64,000 bases of DNA from Achromobacter deleyi (lineage in GTDB: Bacteria > Pseudomonadota > Gammaproteobacteria > Burkholderiales > Burkholderiaceae_B): the NCBI RefSeq assembly GCF_016127315.1, contig NZ_CP065997.1:1054001-1118000 (forward strand), written 5' to 3'. Of this stretch, positions 18,105-27,629 are shown one piece after another. A program made the translations under genes and the position numbers. How positions within the stretch are numbered: the first letter of the stretch is position 1; every line of letters begins with the position of its first letter. The notes under the pieces are model-generated. The model was given only the letters and a program-made list of their open reading frames with translations. It was not told the DNA's origin and did not search any database.

Positions 18105-19109
18105 ATGGCGGCAGCGATCCCGCCGGCCTCGCCTCTTCCGGCCCGGGCGGATTATGAAAGCCTGAAGGTCGCGGCCGAGTGGTACGCGCGCCTGCAGAAT
18201 GCCGACGCCAGCGCGCAACAACGCCTCGCCTGGCAGCATTGGCTCGACGCGCGGCCCGAACACCGCAGCGCCTGGGCGCACGTCGAGGCCGTGAGCCGCC
18301 GCTTCGCCGTGCTGCGCGTGGACGGCGAGCGCGACGCCGCCGAGCAAGCCGTGCAGATCGCCGCCCGGCGGCCTTCCGCGCGCCGCCGGGCGGCGGGCCG
18401 CATCCTCGCCCTGGGTGGCGTCGGCGTGCTGGGCTGGCTGGGCTGGCGCTTCACGCCCCTGCCCGCGGTCGTGACCGCCTGGCGATCCGACTACGCCACC
18501 GGCATCGGCGAGCAACGCCAACTGGTCCTGGCCGACGACACCCGCGTCTGGCTCAACACCCGCAGCGCCATCAACGTGCGCCTGGACCCGACCCAGCGCC
18601 TGGTGACGCTGGCCGGCGGCGAGATCCTGATCGACACCGCCAAGGACGCGCGGCAACGCCCGTTCTTCGTCGACACCCGATTCGGCCGGCTGCAGGCCCT
18701 GGGCACCCGCTTCACCGTCAGGCAGGCCGACGACGACATCCTGCTGGCGGTGTACGAGGGCCAGGTGCGGATCCGCACCCTCTCCGGGCAGGAAACGCTG
18801 GTACGCAGCGGCGAACAGAAGCGCTACAGCGCCGACGCGATCTCCGAGGCCGTGCCGGCCGATCCGGCCCGCGAGGCCTGGTCCCGCGGCGTGATCCTGG
18901 CCGAAAACCTGTCGCTGGGCGAGCTGGTCGCGGAACTGGGGCGCTATCACGTCGGCTACACGGGCGTGGATCCCCGCATCGCCGGCCTGCGCGTGGTGGG
19001 CCGCTATCCCGCCAACGACCTGCCGCGCACGCTGGCGATGCTCGAGCGCGAATTGCCGGTCCGCGTCCAGCGCACCTTGCCATGGTGGGTGACGCTCGAA
19101 CCGAAGTAA
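18105..19109 (+). CDS. FecR-like anti-sigma / sigma-regulator protein
   Basis: The 334-residue protein has an N-terminal cytoplasmic domain with the Trp-rich DUF4880 pattern (AAEWYARLQNADASAQQRLAWQHWLDARPEHRSAW), one transmembrane helix (ILALGGVGVLGWLGW), and a periplasmic FecR domain (RQLVLADDTRVWLNTRSAINV, then GGEILIDTAKD). It relays the receptor's signal across the inner membrane to the sigma factor. The start at 18105 was chosen because it is 2 bp from the sigma gene stop and gives a complete DUF4880 domain. Confidence 0.9.
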   Translation: MAAAIPPASPLPARADYESLKVAAEWYARLQNADASAQQRLAWQHWLDARPEHRSAWAHVEAVSRRFAVLRVDGERDAAEQAVQIAARRPSARRRAAGRILALGGVGVLGWLGWRFTPLPAVVTAWRSDYATGIGEQRQLVLADDTRVWLNTRSAINVRLDPTQRLVTLAGGEILIDTAKDARQRPFFVDTRFGRLQALGTRFTVRQADDDILLAVYEGQVRIRTLSGQETLVRSGEQKRYSADAISEAVPADPAREAWSRGVILAENLSLGELVAELGRYHVGYTGVDPRIAGLRVVGRYPANDLPRTLAMLERELPVRVQRTLPWWVTLEPK

Positions 19110-19297
19110 GGTCCTCGAAAAAAAATCCAGGCCGAGGTTCGCTTTTCCGCTGCTCGTCCGATTAACAGGGAAAGAGGACCACGCAAACCCGTGCCGCGTC
19201 CCGGCCGCCCGGCCCGCCCCGGACAGCCCGACGACGCCCCGCGCGCGCAAGCCGCGGCCCTCTCCTTGCCCATCCCTGCTCCAAGGAAGACCGCTCC

Positions 19298-21748
19298 ATG
19301 CGCCGCCCGCAACTCCTCGCCCGTCCCGGGTCGTCCACTCCCTCATCGCCCCGGCCCGTTGCCATGCAGCGCGTGTTGCGCAAGACCGTGCTCGGCGCGC
19401 TCCTGATGACCGCGCTGGCCCCGGCGGCCCATGCCCAGGACGCGGCCCGCGCCGTCAGCGCCACCCATGCCTATGACGTGCCCGCGGGCCCGCTGGCGGG
19501 CGCCCTGAGCCGCTTTGCCGAGCAGGCCAACATCCTGCTCAGCGTGCCGGCCGACATGACCGCCGGCAAGACCAGCCCCGGCGTGCGCGGCGCCCACAGC
19601 GTCGACAGCGCGTTCCGCGCCCTGCTCGCCAACACCGGCCTGGAAGCCGTGCGCCGGGCCGAGGGCGGCTACGCGCTGCGGCCCGCGCCGGCGTCATCCG
19701 CCGCCACCACGCTGCCCGCCGTGGTGGTAAGCGGCGCCAGCGCCTCGGCGCTGCCCGAAGCGTACGCGGGCGGCGAAGTGGCGCGCGGCGCGCGCATCGG
19801 CCTGCTGGGCAACCGCGACTTCCTGGACACGCCGTTCAGCGCGACGTCGTACACGGCCAAGCTGATCGAAGACCAGCAGGCGCAGAACATCGGCGACGTG
19901 CTGGTCAACGATCCCTCGGTCCGCAACACCTATTCGCGCGGCGCGGGTCGCGACGAATTCAACGTGCGCGGCTTCACGCTGTTCAACTACGACGTCGCCT
20001 ACAACGGCCTGTATGGCATCTCGCCGCGCAACGCCACGTCGCTGATCGGCATCGAACGCGTCGAAGTGCTGCGCGGCCCCAATGCGCTGCTCAATGGCAT
20101 GGCCCCGTTCGGCTCGATCGGCGGATCCATCAACCTGGTGCCCAAGCGCGCGGGCGACGAACCGCTCAACCGCATGACGCTGTCGTACATCGAGAACAAC
20201 CAGTTCGGCGCGCAGGCGGATATCGCCCGCCGCTTCGGCGAGGACGATCGCGCCGGGGTGCGGCTGAACGTGCTGCGCAGCGGCGGCGACATGAACATCT
20301 CCGGCGCCGGCGAAGACCTGGGCGCCGTCTCGCTCGGCCTGGACTATCGCGGCAACCGCTTTCGCATCGACGGCGACATCAACTACCAGAACCGCGTGAC
20401 CGATGCCCGCAGCGGCCTGCTGTTCCCGCCTGGCGGCGGCCAGGAAATCGGCCGCGCGCCGGACCCGAAGCGCAACTTCTTCCCCGACTGGACCTACTGG
20501 AAGGCCAAGGAATGGAGCGGCGACGTCCGCGCCGAGTATGACCTTTCCGATGACTGGACCGTCTATGGCGCGCTGGGCGCCCGCAAGCACGACTTCGAAA
20601 GCCTGCAGACCACCTGGCTGATGCTCGACTCGGCCGGCCGCATCGGATCCGTGCCCGCCCGCCTCAACGAACGGCTGATCAGCAAGACCGGCGAGGTCGG
20701 CATCCGCGGCCGCTTCGATACCGGCCCGGTCAGGCACGAGCCGACGCTGTCCGCCAGCTTCCTCGACATCGACTATTCATCGGCGCGGGTGCGCTCGTCC
20801 ACGGTGTTCTCGAACCTGTACGATCCCGTCGACCTGGCCAAGCCCAACATCGCCAAGCCCACCGACCTGGGCAAGACGAGCGAAACGCGCCTGTACAGCG
20901 TGGCGCTGGCCGATACGCTGTCCGTGATGGACGGCGCGGTGCAGTTGACCGCCGGCCTGCGCCAGCAGCGCGTCCAGTCGGTGAACTACAACCCGGCCAC
21001 CGGCGACCGCACCTCGGACTACGGCAAGTCGGCCGTCACGCCGGCCATCGCGCTCGTGGTCAAGCCGACCCAGCGCCTGTCGCTGTACGGCAACTACATC
21101 GAAGGCCTGACCCAGGGCGGCACGGCGCCAGCCGAAGCCGTGAACGCCGGCGAGACCTTCAAGCCCGACGTCTCCAAGCAATACGAGATCGGCGCCAAGT
21201 ACGACTTCGGCACGGTCGCGGCCACCTTGAGCGCGTTCCAGATCGAGCAGCCCAGCGCCTACGTCGACCCCGATACCCTGCGCTACCTGGCCGACGGCCG
21301 GCAGCGCAACCGCGGCGTCGAATTCCTGCTGCAGGGAGAACTGATGCCGCGCGTGCGCCTGCTGGGCGGCGTGGCGTACACCAATGGCGTGCTGACCAAG
21401 ACCGAAGGCGGCCTGAACGATGGCCGCACCGCCCCGGCGGTGCCGCGCTGGCAGTTCAACGCGGCGGCGGAATGGGACACGCCGTTCGTGCAGGGCCTGA
21501 CCCTGACCGCACGCATGCTGCGCACCAGCACCCAGTACGTGGACGCGGCCAATACCCAGCAACTGCCCGGCTGGACCCGTTTCGACGTGGGCGCGCGCTA
21601 CGCCATGAACATCAACCGCACGCCGGTGACGTTGCGGGCGACGGTGGAAAACGTGTTCGACAAGCACTACTGGCAATCCGCCGCGCGCGAAGGGCTGACG
21701 GTTGCCGCGCCGCGCACCCTGCTGCTGTCCGTGACCGCGGAATTCTAG
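19298..21748 (+). CDS. TonB-dependent siderophore receptor with N-terminal signalling domain
   Basis: The 816-residue protein has a signal peptide (LGALLMTALAPAAHAQ), an STN (secretin/TonB short N-terminal) domain (YDVPAGPLAGALSRFAEQANILLSV), a plug domain (DVLVNDPSVRNTYSRGAGRDEFNVRG starts it) and a 22-strand barrel ending in Phe. The STN domain and the sigma/anti-sigma neighbours make it a FecA-type transducing receptor. Fit to hydroxamate or ferric-siderophore receptors is likely, but the ligand cannot be read from sequence. AAGGAAG precedes the 19298 ATG; a second ATG at 19364 lacks a ribosome site. The stop overlaps the next gene. Confidence 0.92.
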   Translation: MRRPQLLARPGSSTPSSPRPVAMQRVLRKTVLGALLMTALAPAAHAQDAARAVSATHAYDVPAGPLAGALSRFAEQANILLSVPADMTAGKTSPGVRGAHSVDSAFRALLANTGLEAVRRAEGGYALRPAPASSAATTLPAVVVSGASASALPEAYAGGEVARGARIGLLGNRDFLDTPFSATSYTAKLIEDQQAQNIGDVLVNDPSVRNTYSRGAGRDEFNVRGFTLFNYDVAYNGLYGISPRNATSLIGIERVEVLRGPNALLNGMAPFGSIGGSINLVPKRAGDEPLNRMTLSYIENNQFGAQADIARRFGEDDRAGVRLNVLRSGGDMNISGAGEDLGAVSLGLDYRGNRFRIDGDINYQNRVTDARSGLLFPPGGGQEIGRAPDPKRNFFPDWTYWKAKEWSGDVRAEYDLSDDWTVYGALGARKHDFESLQTTWLMLDSAGRIGSVPARLNERLISKTGEVGIRGRFDTGPVRHEPTLSASFLDIDYSSARVRSSTVFSNLYDPVDLAKPNIAKPTDLGKTSETRLYSVALADTLSVMDGAVQLTAGLRQQRVQSVNYNPATGDRTSDYGKSAVTPAIALVVKPTQRLSLYGNYIEGLTQGGTAPAEAVNAGETFKPDVSKQYEIGAKYDFGTVAATLSAFQIEQPSAYVDPDTLRYLADGRQRNRGVEFLLQGELMPRVRLLGGVAYTNGVLTKTEGGLNDGRTAPAVPRWQFNAAAEWDTPFVQGLTLTARMLRTSTQYVDAANTQQLPGWTRFDVGARYAMNINRTPVTLRATVENVFDKHYWQSAAREGLTVAAPRTLLLSVTAEF

Positions 21749-22923
21749 TGCGGCCGCAAGCCGGCGCCGCGCCGGGCGCGCGGCAGCCGGCGTCCCCATC
21801 GCGGCGCGCGCCGGCGGGGCGCGGCAAGACCTGGTACTGGCTCCACAAATGGTCCAGCCTGGTCTGTACGCTGTTCCTGCTGGTGGTCTGCGTCTCGGGC
21901 CTGCCGTTGATCTTCGACGAGGAGATCGTGGCCTGGCTCGACCCCTCGCCGCCCTGGCCGACGCTCGCGCCGGCCACGCCGGCGCCATCGCTCGACGCCA
22001 TCATCGATGCGGCGCGGGCGCGCCACGGCGAGCACCGGATCGTCGACGTGGAAGTCTTGCGCGATCCGCCCCGCGTCACGCTCGGGCTGGCCCCCGGGCC
22101 ACAGGCCGCCCCCGGGACGCCGTCGCTGCGCCTGGAGTTCGATGCGCGCGACGGCGCCCCGCGGGCCGCCATCGCCGACTCGGACGAAGGGCTGGGCAGG
22201 CGCATCGTGACGCTCATGACGCGCCTGCACATCGATCTCTACGGCGGCCTGCCCGGCCAGTTGTTCCTGGGCGCCATGGCCCTGCTGTTCGCGCTGGCGG
22301 TGGTATCCGGGGTCGTGCTGTATCACCCGTACATGAAAAAGCTGCCCTTCGGCACCGTCCGCGGCCACCGCGCGCGCCGCCTGAAATGGCTGGACCTGCA
22401 CAACCTGCTGGGCATCGTCACCGTGACCTGGGCGCTGATGATGGGCCTGACCGGCGCGCTCCACGAGCTCGCGGTTCCCTTCTTCCGTCATTGGCTGTCG
22501 ACCGATGTCCAGGCCGCGCTATCGACCGGCCGCGAGCCCTCCCCGGCCGACGTGGCGCCGTGGGTCCCGGTGCAACAGGCCTACGCCACCGCGCGGGCCG
22601 CCGTGCCGGGCAGGCAGGTCGAATCGCTGCGCTTTCCCGACGCGGGCCTGGGCCTGCCCCGCCACTATCTGCTGTGGGCCAAAGGCGACACCGCGCTCGG
22701 CGCGCACCTGTTCGACGCCGTCCTGGTCGATGCCCCCACGGGCAAGCTGACCGCGGTCCTGGACATGCCCTGGTACCTGCGCGCGCTGCAGTTCTCGCGG
22801 CCGCTGCACTATGGCGACACCGCCGGCCTGCCGCTCAAGCTGATCTGGGCGGCGCTCGACCTGGTCATGATCGTGATCCTGGGCAGCGGCCTCTATCTCT
22901 GGCGCCGGCGCGCCAGGCCCTAG
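21748..22923 (+). CDS. PepSY-associated transmembrane protein
   Basis: The 391-residue membrane protein has the PepSY_TM layout: TM1 (WYWLHKWSSLVCTLFLLVV), a periplasmic PepSY region, a TM pair around LFLGAMALLFALAVVSGVVLY and GIVTVTWALMMGLTG, and a last TM near its C-terminus (LVMIVILGSGLYLW). It follows TonB siderophore receptors in many genomes and is thought to take part in iron-siderophore reduction or transport at the inner membrane. The GTG at 21748 overlaps the receptor's TAG by one base (TAGTG). A frame extending upstream lies inside the receptor gene and is not used. Confidence 0.85.
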   Translation: MRPQAGAAPGARQPASPSRRAPAGRGKTWYWLHKWSSLVCTLFLLVVCVSGLPLIFDEEIVAWLDPSPPWPTLAPATPAPSLDAIIDAARARHGEHRIVDVEVLRDPPRVTLGLAPGPQAAPGTPSLRLEFDARDGAPRAAIADSDEGLGRRIVTLMTRLHIDLYGGLPGQLFLGAMALLFALAVVSGVVLYHPYMKKLPFGTVRGHRARRLKWLDLHNLLGIVTVTWALMMGLTGALHELAVPFFRHWLSTDVQAALSTGREPSPADVAPWVPVQQAYATARAAVPGRQVESLRFPDAGLGLPRHYLLWAKGDTALGAHLFDAVLVDAPTGKLTAVLDMPWYLRALQFSRPLHYGDTAGLPLKLIWAALDLVMIVILGSGLYLWRRRARP

Positions 22924-22954
22924 CGGTCGCGCCCCGGGGCCGTTGTTGCCCGGT

Positions 22955-23551
22955 TCAACCTTGCGCGCCCGGGGTGGCCGGCGGGCGTCCCGCGAAATGC
23001 GCCGCCACCCATCGTTCACAGACCTCCCACAAGCGCGGCGCGCCGCGCTGGATGACCGGGCCGTAGCGGGCCAGCACCTGCTCGTGCGACACGCCGTTCT
23101 CGGTCCAGGTGCCGCCGCCCGTGAACACGTTGATCAGCAGCGGCTGGAAGCGATCGAGCGCCTTGGCGAAGCGTGCATCGTCGCTTTCGGCCTGCTCGAA
23201 TTCGCGCCACAGCGCCAGGAACTCATCGCCCTGCGGCAGCAGGCCGAACAGCCGTTCGGCTGCCCTGTCCTCCTGCTCGGCCTGCCAGGCGGCCGACGAG
23301 CCGCCATGGATCGGGAAGTCGCCGACGTCGATCTCGACCACGTCGTGCAGCAGCAGCATGCGCATGACCCGCTGGGTATCGACCGCTCCGCTGGCGTATT
23401 CGCTCAGCACCAGCGCGTACAGCGCCAGGTGCCAGGAATGCTCGGCGGAATTCTCCTTGCGGCTGCGGTCCAGCAGCGGCGATTGCCGCACGACGGTCTT
23501 GAGCCGGTCGATTTCGCGGAGGAATTCCAGCTGTTTTTCCAATGGGGTCAT
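22955..23551 (-). CDS. HD-domain hydrolase (YfbR/nucleotidase-like)
   Basis: The 198-residue protein is an HD-superfamily phosphohydrolase: ENSAEHSWH (His38), LLLHDVVEIDVGD (HD at 69-70) and downstream helices complete the metal site. The family includes 5'-deoxynucleotidases such as YfbR. The substrate is unassigned. It converges with the PepSY gene and is divergent from no regulator. The C-terminus is Pro/Ala-rich. Confidence 0.82.
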   Translation of the reverse strand: MTPLEKQLEFLREIDRLKTVVRQSPLLDRSRKENSAEHSWHLALYALVLSEYASGAVDTQRVMRMLLLHDVVEIDVGDFPIHGGSSAAWQAEQEDRAAERLFGLLPQGDEFLALWREFEQAESDDARFAKALDRFQPLLINVFTGGGTWTENGVSHEQVLARYGPVIQRGAPRLWEVCERWVAAHFAGRPPATPGAQG

Positions 23552-23639
23552 GCGTGGGCGTCCTGCGTTGGGAGTCGGTCTCGGGCCGGCGGGCCGGCGC
23601 TCCCGGGATTTTCCGACAGAAAGCCGGATCCAGCCAGGC

Positions 23640-24515
23640 TCAGGGCGCCAGCGTGGTGCCCGCCGCCCGCGCCAGGCACTCGGCCATCTTGCCGCCGACG
23701 CTGCCGGCGTCGAACGGCAGGCGGCCGATGATGCCGATCTCGCGGTGGAACGCCGCTTCGCCCAGCGACACCAGCCGCAGCCCGTCCAGGTCGAGCCCGC
23801 GCAAGCGCGGCAGCAGCGCCACGCCCAGCCCGTGGCGCACCATGTTGGCGATGGCCTCGATCTCGTCGAGCTCCACCGCCTCGTGCACCGTGATGCGCTG
23901 CTTCTTCAGGAACAGGTCCACCACGCGCCCGCCGAAGGAGGCGCGGTCGTAGCGGATGAATGGCTGCGCGGCCAGCACCTCGCGCCACGGCGCCGGCGCC
24001 ATCGCCGCCGGCATCGCCAGCACCACTTCCTCGCGCAGCAGCGGCTGCCAGCCCAGTTCGGGCGGCAGCGTGAACGGCGGCCGGATCAGCAGCGCCATGT
24101 CGACCTCGCCCGCGTCGACCTGCCCCAGCAGCGACAGCGACACCCCCGGCACGATCCGCACCCGCACATCGGGATAGCCGGCGCGGAACTCGCCCAATGC
24201 GCGCACCAGCAGGTCCTGCTGCACCGAGGCGATGGCGCCGATGCGCAGCGACCCGCTGACGTGCCCGGCGCCGCCCGAGGACGCCATGCGCTCGGCCATG
24301 GCCACCAGTTCCTCGGCCTGCGGCAGCATCTCGCGGCCATGGTCGTTCAGCACCGCCGCGCGCGCGCTGCGGTCGAACAGCGCCACGCCCAGGTAGTCCT
24401 CCAGGCGCTTGATCTGGGCGCTGACGGCCGACTGGGTCAGGCCCAGCTGGGCCCCCGCCCCGGTGAAGGTGCCGTCGCGCGCCACGGCGATGAAGGTCTT
24501 GAATTCTTTGATCAC
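23640..24515 (-). CDS. LysR-family transcriptional regulator
   Basis: The protein of about 291 residues has the N-terminal winged HTH (FKTFIAVARDGTFTGAGAQLGLTQSAVSAQIKRLE, key residues only) and a LysR effector domain. The GTG at 24515 (MIKEFKTF) was chosen because family members start there and because a dyad (24521-24550) immediately upstream looks regulatory; a TTG at 24560 would add 15 residues. It is divergent from the VOC-pxpBCA genes and is the obvious candidate regulator for them. Confidence 0.85.
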   Translation of the reverse strand: MIKEFKTFIAVARDGTFTGAGAQLGLTQSAVSAQIKRLEDYLGVALFDRSARAAVLNDHGREMLPQAEELVAMAERMASSGGAGHVSGSLRIGAIASVQQDLLVRALGEFRAGYPDVRVRIVPGVSLSLLGQVDAGEVDMALLIRPPFTLPPELGWQPLLREEVVLAMPAAMAPAPWREVLAAQPFIRYDRASFGGRVVDLFLKKQRITVHEAVELDEIEAIANMVRHGLGVALLPRLRGLDLDGLRLVSLGEAAFHREIGIIGRLPFDAGSVGGKMAECLARAAGTTLAP

Positions 24516-24656
24516 AATCAATATTTTCGATGCTAAGACACAAAAAATATCGTTTTTCAATCAAAAAAACAATTCATAAACTAGCAACTCAGGACACGAC
24601 CCGATGGTGACGGTCCGCATTCTGAATTACCTTTTCCGCCTTATCCGGAGCTTTTC
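24516..24656. promoter_or_regulatory. AT-rich divergent promoter region with dyad
   Basis: This 141-bp region is strikingly AT-rich against its surroundings. It contains ATATTTT (24521-24527) and its inverse AAAATAT (24544-24550) 16 bp apart, a plausible LysR-type site, plus long A/T runs to 24582. The VOC gene has a ribosome site TCCGGAG before its ATG. Confidence 0.5.
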
Positions 24657-25088
24657 ATGACCGCTCAAACCAACCTGCCGCCGTTCCACCTGGCCTTCCC
24701 GGTCCGCGACCTGGCCGAAGCCCGCGCCTTCTACGGCGAAAAGCTGGGCTGTCCGGAGGGCCGCAGCTCGCCCGACTGGATCGACTTCAACTTCTACGGC
24801 CACCAGATCGTCGCCCACCTGGCCCCCAGCGAGTGCGGCCACAAGGCCACCAGCGCGGTCGATTCGCATAATGTGCCCGTGCGCCATTTCGGCGCGGTGC
24901 TTTCCATGGAACAATGGGAAGCCATGGCCAAGCGCCTGACCGATGCCGGCACCGAGTTCGTCATCGAGCCCTACATCCGCTTCAAGGGCGAAGTCGGCGA
25001 ACAGGCCACCATGTTCTTCCTGGATCCGTCGGGCAACGCGCTGGAATTCAAGGCGTTCAAGAACATGGATTCGTTGTTCGCCAAGTAA
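24657..25088 (+). CDS. VOC-superfamily (glyoxalase/dioxygenase-fold) protein
   Basis: The 143-residue single-module VOC protein has [36 protein letters not shown] and the C-terminal [14 protein letters not shown], giving the His/Glu metal-ligand positions seen in the fold. Members include glyoxalase I, epimerases and extradiol dioxygenases; the reaction here cannot be fixed. It is the first gene of a likely operon with pxpB (18 bp later) and is divergent from a LysR gene, so a role near oxoproline use is possible. Confidence 0.8.
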   Translation: MTAQTNLPPFHLAFPVRDLAEARAFYGEKLGCPEGRSSPDWIDFNFYGHQIVAHLAPSECGHKATSAVDSHNVPVRHFGAVLSMEQWEAMAKRLTDAGTEFVIEPYIRFKGEVGEQATMFFLDPSGNALEFKAFKNMDSLFAK

Positions 25089-25106
25089 TCCGTCTCTACA
25101 GGTTTC

Positions 25107-25847
25107 GTGCCGTTGAACGCTATATCAGACATATCTTCTCCGGCCGAAACCTCCTGGCGCATCCAGCCCCAGGGTGACCGCTGCCTGATCGTCGCTTTCG
25201 GCGACCAGATCGACGCCACGATCGGCCGCACCTGTCTGGCGGCGGCGCGCAAGCTGCGCGACGCCGGCCTGCCGGGCGTGACCGACGTGGTGCCATCGTT
25301 CGTGGCGGTGGCGGTGCATTACCGGCCCGATGGCCTGGGCAACGGCCCCACCTATGCCGACCTGGCCGAGCGCATCGAAGCGCTGCTGGCCGACGGCATC
25401 GCGGCCGACAACGCCGCCGGCCGCGAGGTCGACGTGCCCGTCTGCTACGGCGGCGAACACGGCCCCGACCTGCAGGATGTCGCCAAGGTCGCCGGCCTCA
25501 CGCCCGACGAAGTCATCGCGCTGCACAGCGGCCCGCGCAGCATGGTGTTCATGCTGGGCTTCGCTCCCGGCCACGCCTACCTGGGCGTGCACGACGAAAA
25601 ACTGAACCTGCCGCGGCGCGCCTCGCCGCGCACCGCCGTGCCGCCCGGCGCGGTGGCCATCGCCAACCGCCAGACCGTGATCTACCCCAACCGCCTGCCC
25701 GGCGGCTGGCACATCATCGGCGCCACGCCGCTGGTCATGTTCGACCCCGCGCGCGAACCCGCCGCGTACCTGCAGCCGGGCGATTCGGTCCGCTTCGTGC
25801 CGATCACCCCCGACGAATTCGAGCGCCTGCGGGAGGCCCGGCCGTGA
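25107..25847 (+). CDS. pxpB: 5-oxoprolinase subunit PxpB
   Basis: The 246-residue KipI/PxpB protein has ADCLIVAFGD-type opening (DRCLIVAFGDQIDATIG), VPVCYGGEHGPDLQDVA and GFAPGHAYLGV, plus the LPGGWHIIGATP motif. It is the subunit that forms the ATP-dependent 5-oxoprolinase with PxpA and PxpC, returning 5-oxoproline to glutamate in the cytoplasm. The start is a GTG. It overlaps pxpC by 4 nt (GTGA). Confidence 0.93.
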   Translation: MPLNAISDISSPAETSWRIQPQGDRCLIVAFGDQIDATIGRTCLAAARKLRDAGLPGVTDVVPSFVAVAVHYRPDGLGNGPTYADLAERIEALLADGIAADNAAGREVDVPVCYGGEHGPDLQDVAKVAGLTPDEVIALHSGPRSMVFMLGFAPGHAYLGVHDEKLNLPRRASPRTAVPPGAVAIANRQTVIYPNRLPGGWHIIGATPLVMFDPAREPAAYLQPGDSVRFVPITPDEFERLREARP

Positions 25848-26851
25848 GCGTTGCCGTCATCAAGCCGGGCATGCTGTCCAGCTTCCAGAACCGCGGCCGC
25901 GAAGGCTACCAGCACCAGGGCATCCCGGCCGCCGGCGCCATGGACGAACGCGCCCACCGCCTGGCCAACGCGCTCGCCGGCAACAGCGGCGACCCCGCCA
26001 CGCTCGAGATGACCCTGACCGGCCCCACGCTGCGCTTCGATGCGCCGGCCTGCTTCGCGCTGGCGGGCGCCGACCTGGGCGCCACGCTCAATGGCCAGGA
26101 GATCCCGCCGCACCGCCCCCTGATCGCCCGCGCCGGCGACACGCTGGCGTTCGGCGCGCGCCCCGCCAACGGCGTGCGCGCCTACCTGGCGGTGCACGGC
26201 GGCTTCGCGCTGACGCCGGTGATGGGCAGCGAAACCACTTACCTGCGCAGCGGCTTCGGCGGCTTCGAGGGCCGCGCGCTGGCCAAGGGTGACCAGGTCG
26301 GCCTGCGCCAAACGCTCGACGGCCGCGACCTCGACGCCTTGCAAAAGGCCCTGTGGGACCTGCGCATCTACCTGCCTGGCGCGCTCGGCAACAAGCAACG
26401 CGACACCATCCGCTTCCTGCCGGGCATGCAGTGGCAGGAATTCTCCGAAGCCACCCGCCATGCCTTCGGCGGCTCGGAATTCCGCATCAGCCCGCAGTCC
26501 GACCGCATGGGCTACCGCCTGCAGGGGCCGGCGCTGTCCATGAGCCAGCCGCGCCAGATGCTGTCCGAGGCGGCCTGCTTCGGCACCGTGCAGGTGCCGT
26601 CGGGCGGCGAGGCCATCATTCTCATGGCCGACCGGCAGACCACCGGCGGCTATCCCAAGATCGCGCAGATCGCCACCGTCGACCTGCCCCTGCTGGCGCA
26701 ATACGCGCCGGGGCGCACGCTGCGTTTTTCCCTGATCGAACTCGACGAGGCGCAACGCCTGGACGGCGAACGCGAACGCGCCTTCACCCAATTGCTGGAC
26801 GCGCTGGCGCCGCTGCGCGCGCTGCTGGCCCAGACAGGAACCCCATCATGA
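25844..26851 (+). CDS. pxpC: 5-oxoprolinase subunit PxpC
   Basis: The 335-residue KipA/PxpC protein has VIKPGMLSSFQNRGREGYQHQGIPAAGAMD (start of family; positions 5-34), RAYLAVHGGF and SDRMGYRLQGP. It pairs with PxpB as the biotin-carboxylase-like pair that activates oxoproline. It overlaps pxpA by 4 nt. The compact pxpBCA order is the standard arrangement. Confidence 0.93.
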   Translation: MSVAVIKPGMLSSFQNRGREGYQHQGIPAAGAMDERAHRLANALAGNSGDPATLEMTLTGPTLRFDAPACFALAGADLGATLNGQEIPPHRPLIARAGDTLAFGARPANGVRAYLAVHGGFALTPVMGSETTYLRSGFGGFEGRALAKGDQVGLRQTLDGRDLDALQKALWDLRIYLPGALGNKQRDTIRFLPGMQWQEFSEATRHAFGGSEFRISPQSDRMGYRLQGPALSMSQPRQMLSEAACFGTVQVPSGGEAIILMADRQTTGGYPKIAQIATVDLPLLAQYAPGRTLRFSLIELDEAQRLDGERERAFTQLLDALAPLRALLAQTGTPS

Positions 26852-27618
26852 GCACAAGCATCGACCTGAACTGCGACATGGGCGAAAGCTACGGCGCCTG
26901 GAGCATGGGCAACGACGCCGCCGTGCTGGCCTTCGTCAGCTCGGCCAACATCGCCTGCGGTTTTCACGGCGGCGACCCCGCCACCATGCGCAAGACCGTG
27001 GCCGCCGCCCTCAAGCAGGGCGTGGCGCTGGGCGCGCATCCCAGCCTGCAGGACCTGGTGGGCTTCGGCCGCCGCGCGATTCCGATCACGCCGGACGAGG
27101 CCTACGACATCACGGTCTACCAGATCGGCGCGCTGGCCGGCGTGGCCGCCTCGCAAGGCGCGCGGCTGCATCACGTCAAGGCGCATGGCGCGCTCTACAA
27201 CATGGCCGCCAAGGACGAGAACCTGGCGCGCGCCATCTGCCAGGCGGTCAAGGACGTGGACGCCTCGCTGGTGCTGTACGGGCTGGCGGGCAGCAAGCTG
27301 GTCGACGCCGCGCGCGCCATCGGGCTGGCCGCGGCCAACGAGGTCTTCGCCGACCGCTCCTACCAGGACGACGGCTCGCTCACGCCGCGCACCCGCGCCG
27401 GCGCCATGATCGAGGACGTCGACCAGGCGGTGGCGCAGGTCGTGCGCATGGTCCAGGAAGGCAAGGTGCGCTCGGTCGACGGCAAGGACGTGCCGGTGCA
27501 GGCCGACACGCTCTGTATCCACGGCGACCAGCCCAATGCGCTGGTGTTCGCCCGCGCCATCCGCGAGGCGCTGGAACGCGCCGGCATCGCCGTGCGCACG
27601 CCGTCCGCGCACGCCTGA
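26848..27618 (+). CDS. pxpA: 5-oxoprolinase subunit PxpA (LamB/YcsF family)
   Basis: The 256-residue LamB/YcsF protein has IDLNCDMGESYGAW, NIACGFHGGDPATM and HHVKAHGALYNM, the family's metal and substrate motifs. It is the hydrolase subunit of 5-oxoprolinase. It is the last gene of the VOC-pxpBCA operon and converges with a GntR regulator 11 bp away. Confidence 0.94.
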   Translation: MSTSIDLNCDMGESYGAWSMGNDAAVLAFVSSANIACGFHGGDPATMRKTVAAALKQGVALGAHPSLQDLVGFGRRAIPITPDEAYDITVYQIGALAGVAASQGARLHHVKAHGALYNMAAKDENLARAICQAVKDVDASLVLYGLAGSKLVDAARAIGLAAANEVFADRSYQDDGSLTPRTRAGAMIEDVDQAVAQVVRMVQEGKVRSVDGKDVPVQADTLCIHGDQPNALVFARAIREALERAGIAVRTPSAHA

Positions 27619-27629
27619 CGGTCGCCGGC

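Noticed and set aside
19110..19297. ECF-type promoter before the TonB receptor
   Set aside because: A CGTCCG -10-like word is present at 19154, but no -35 at suitable spacing could be found by eye.
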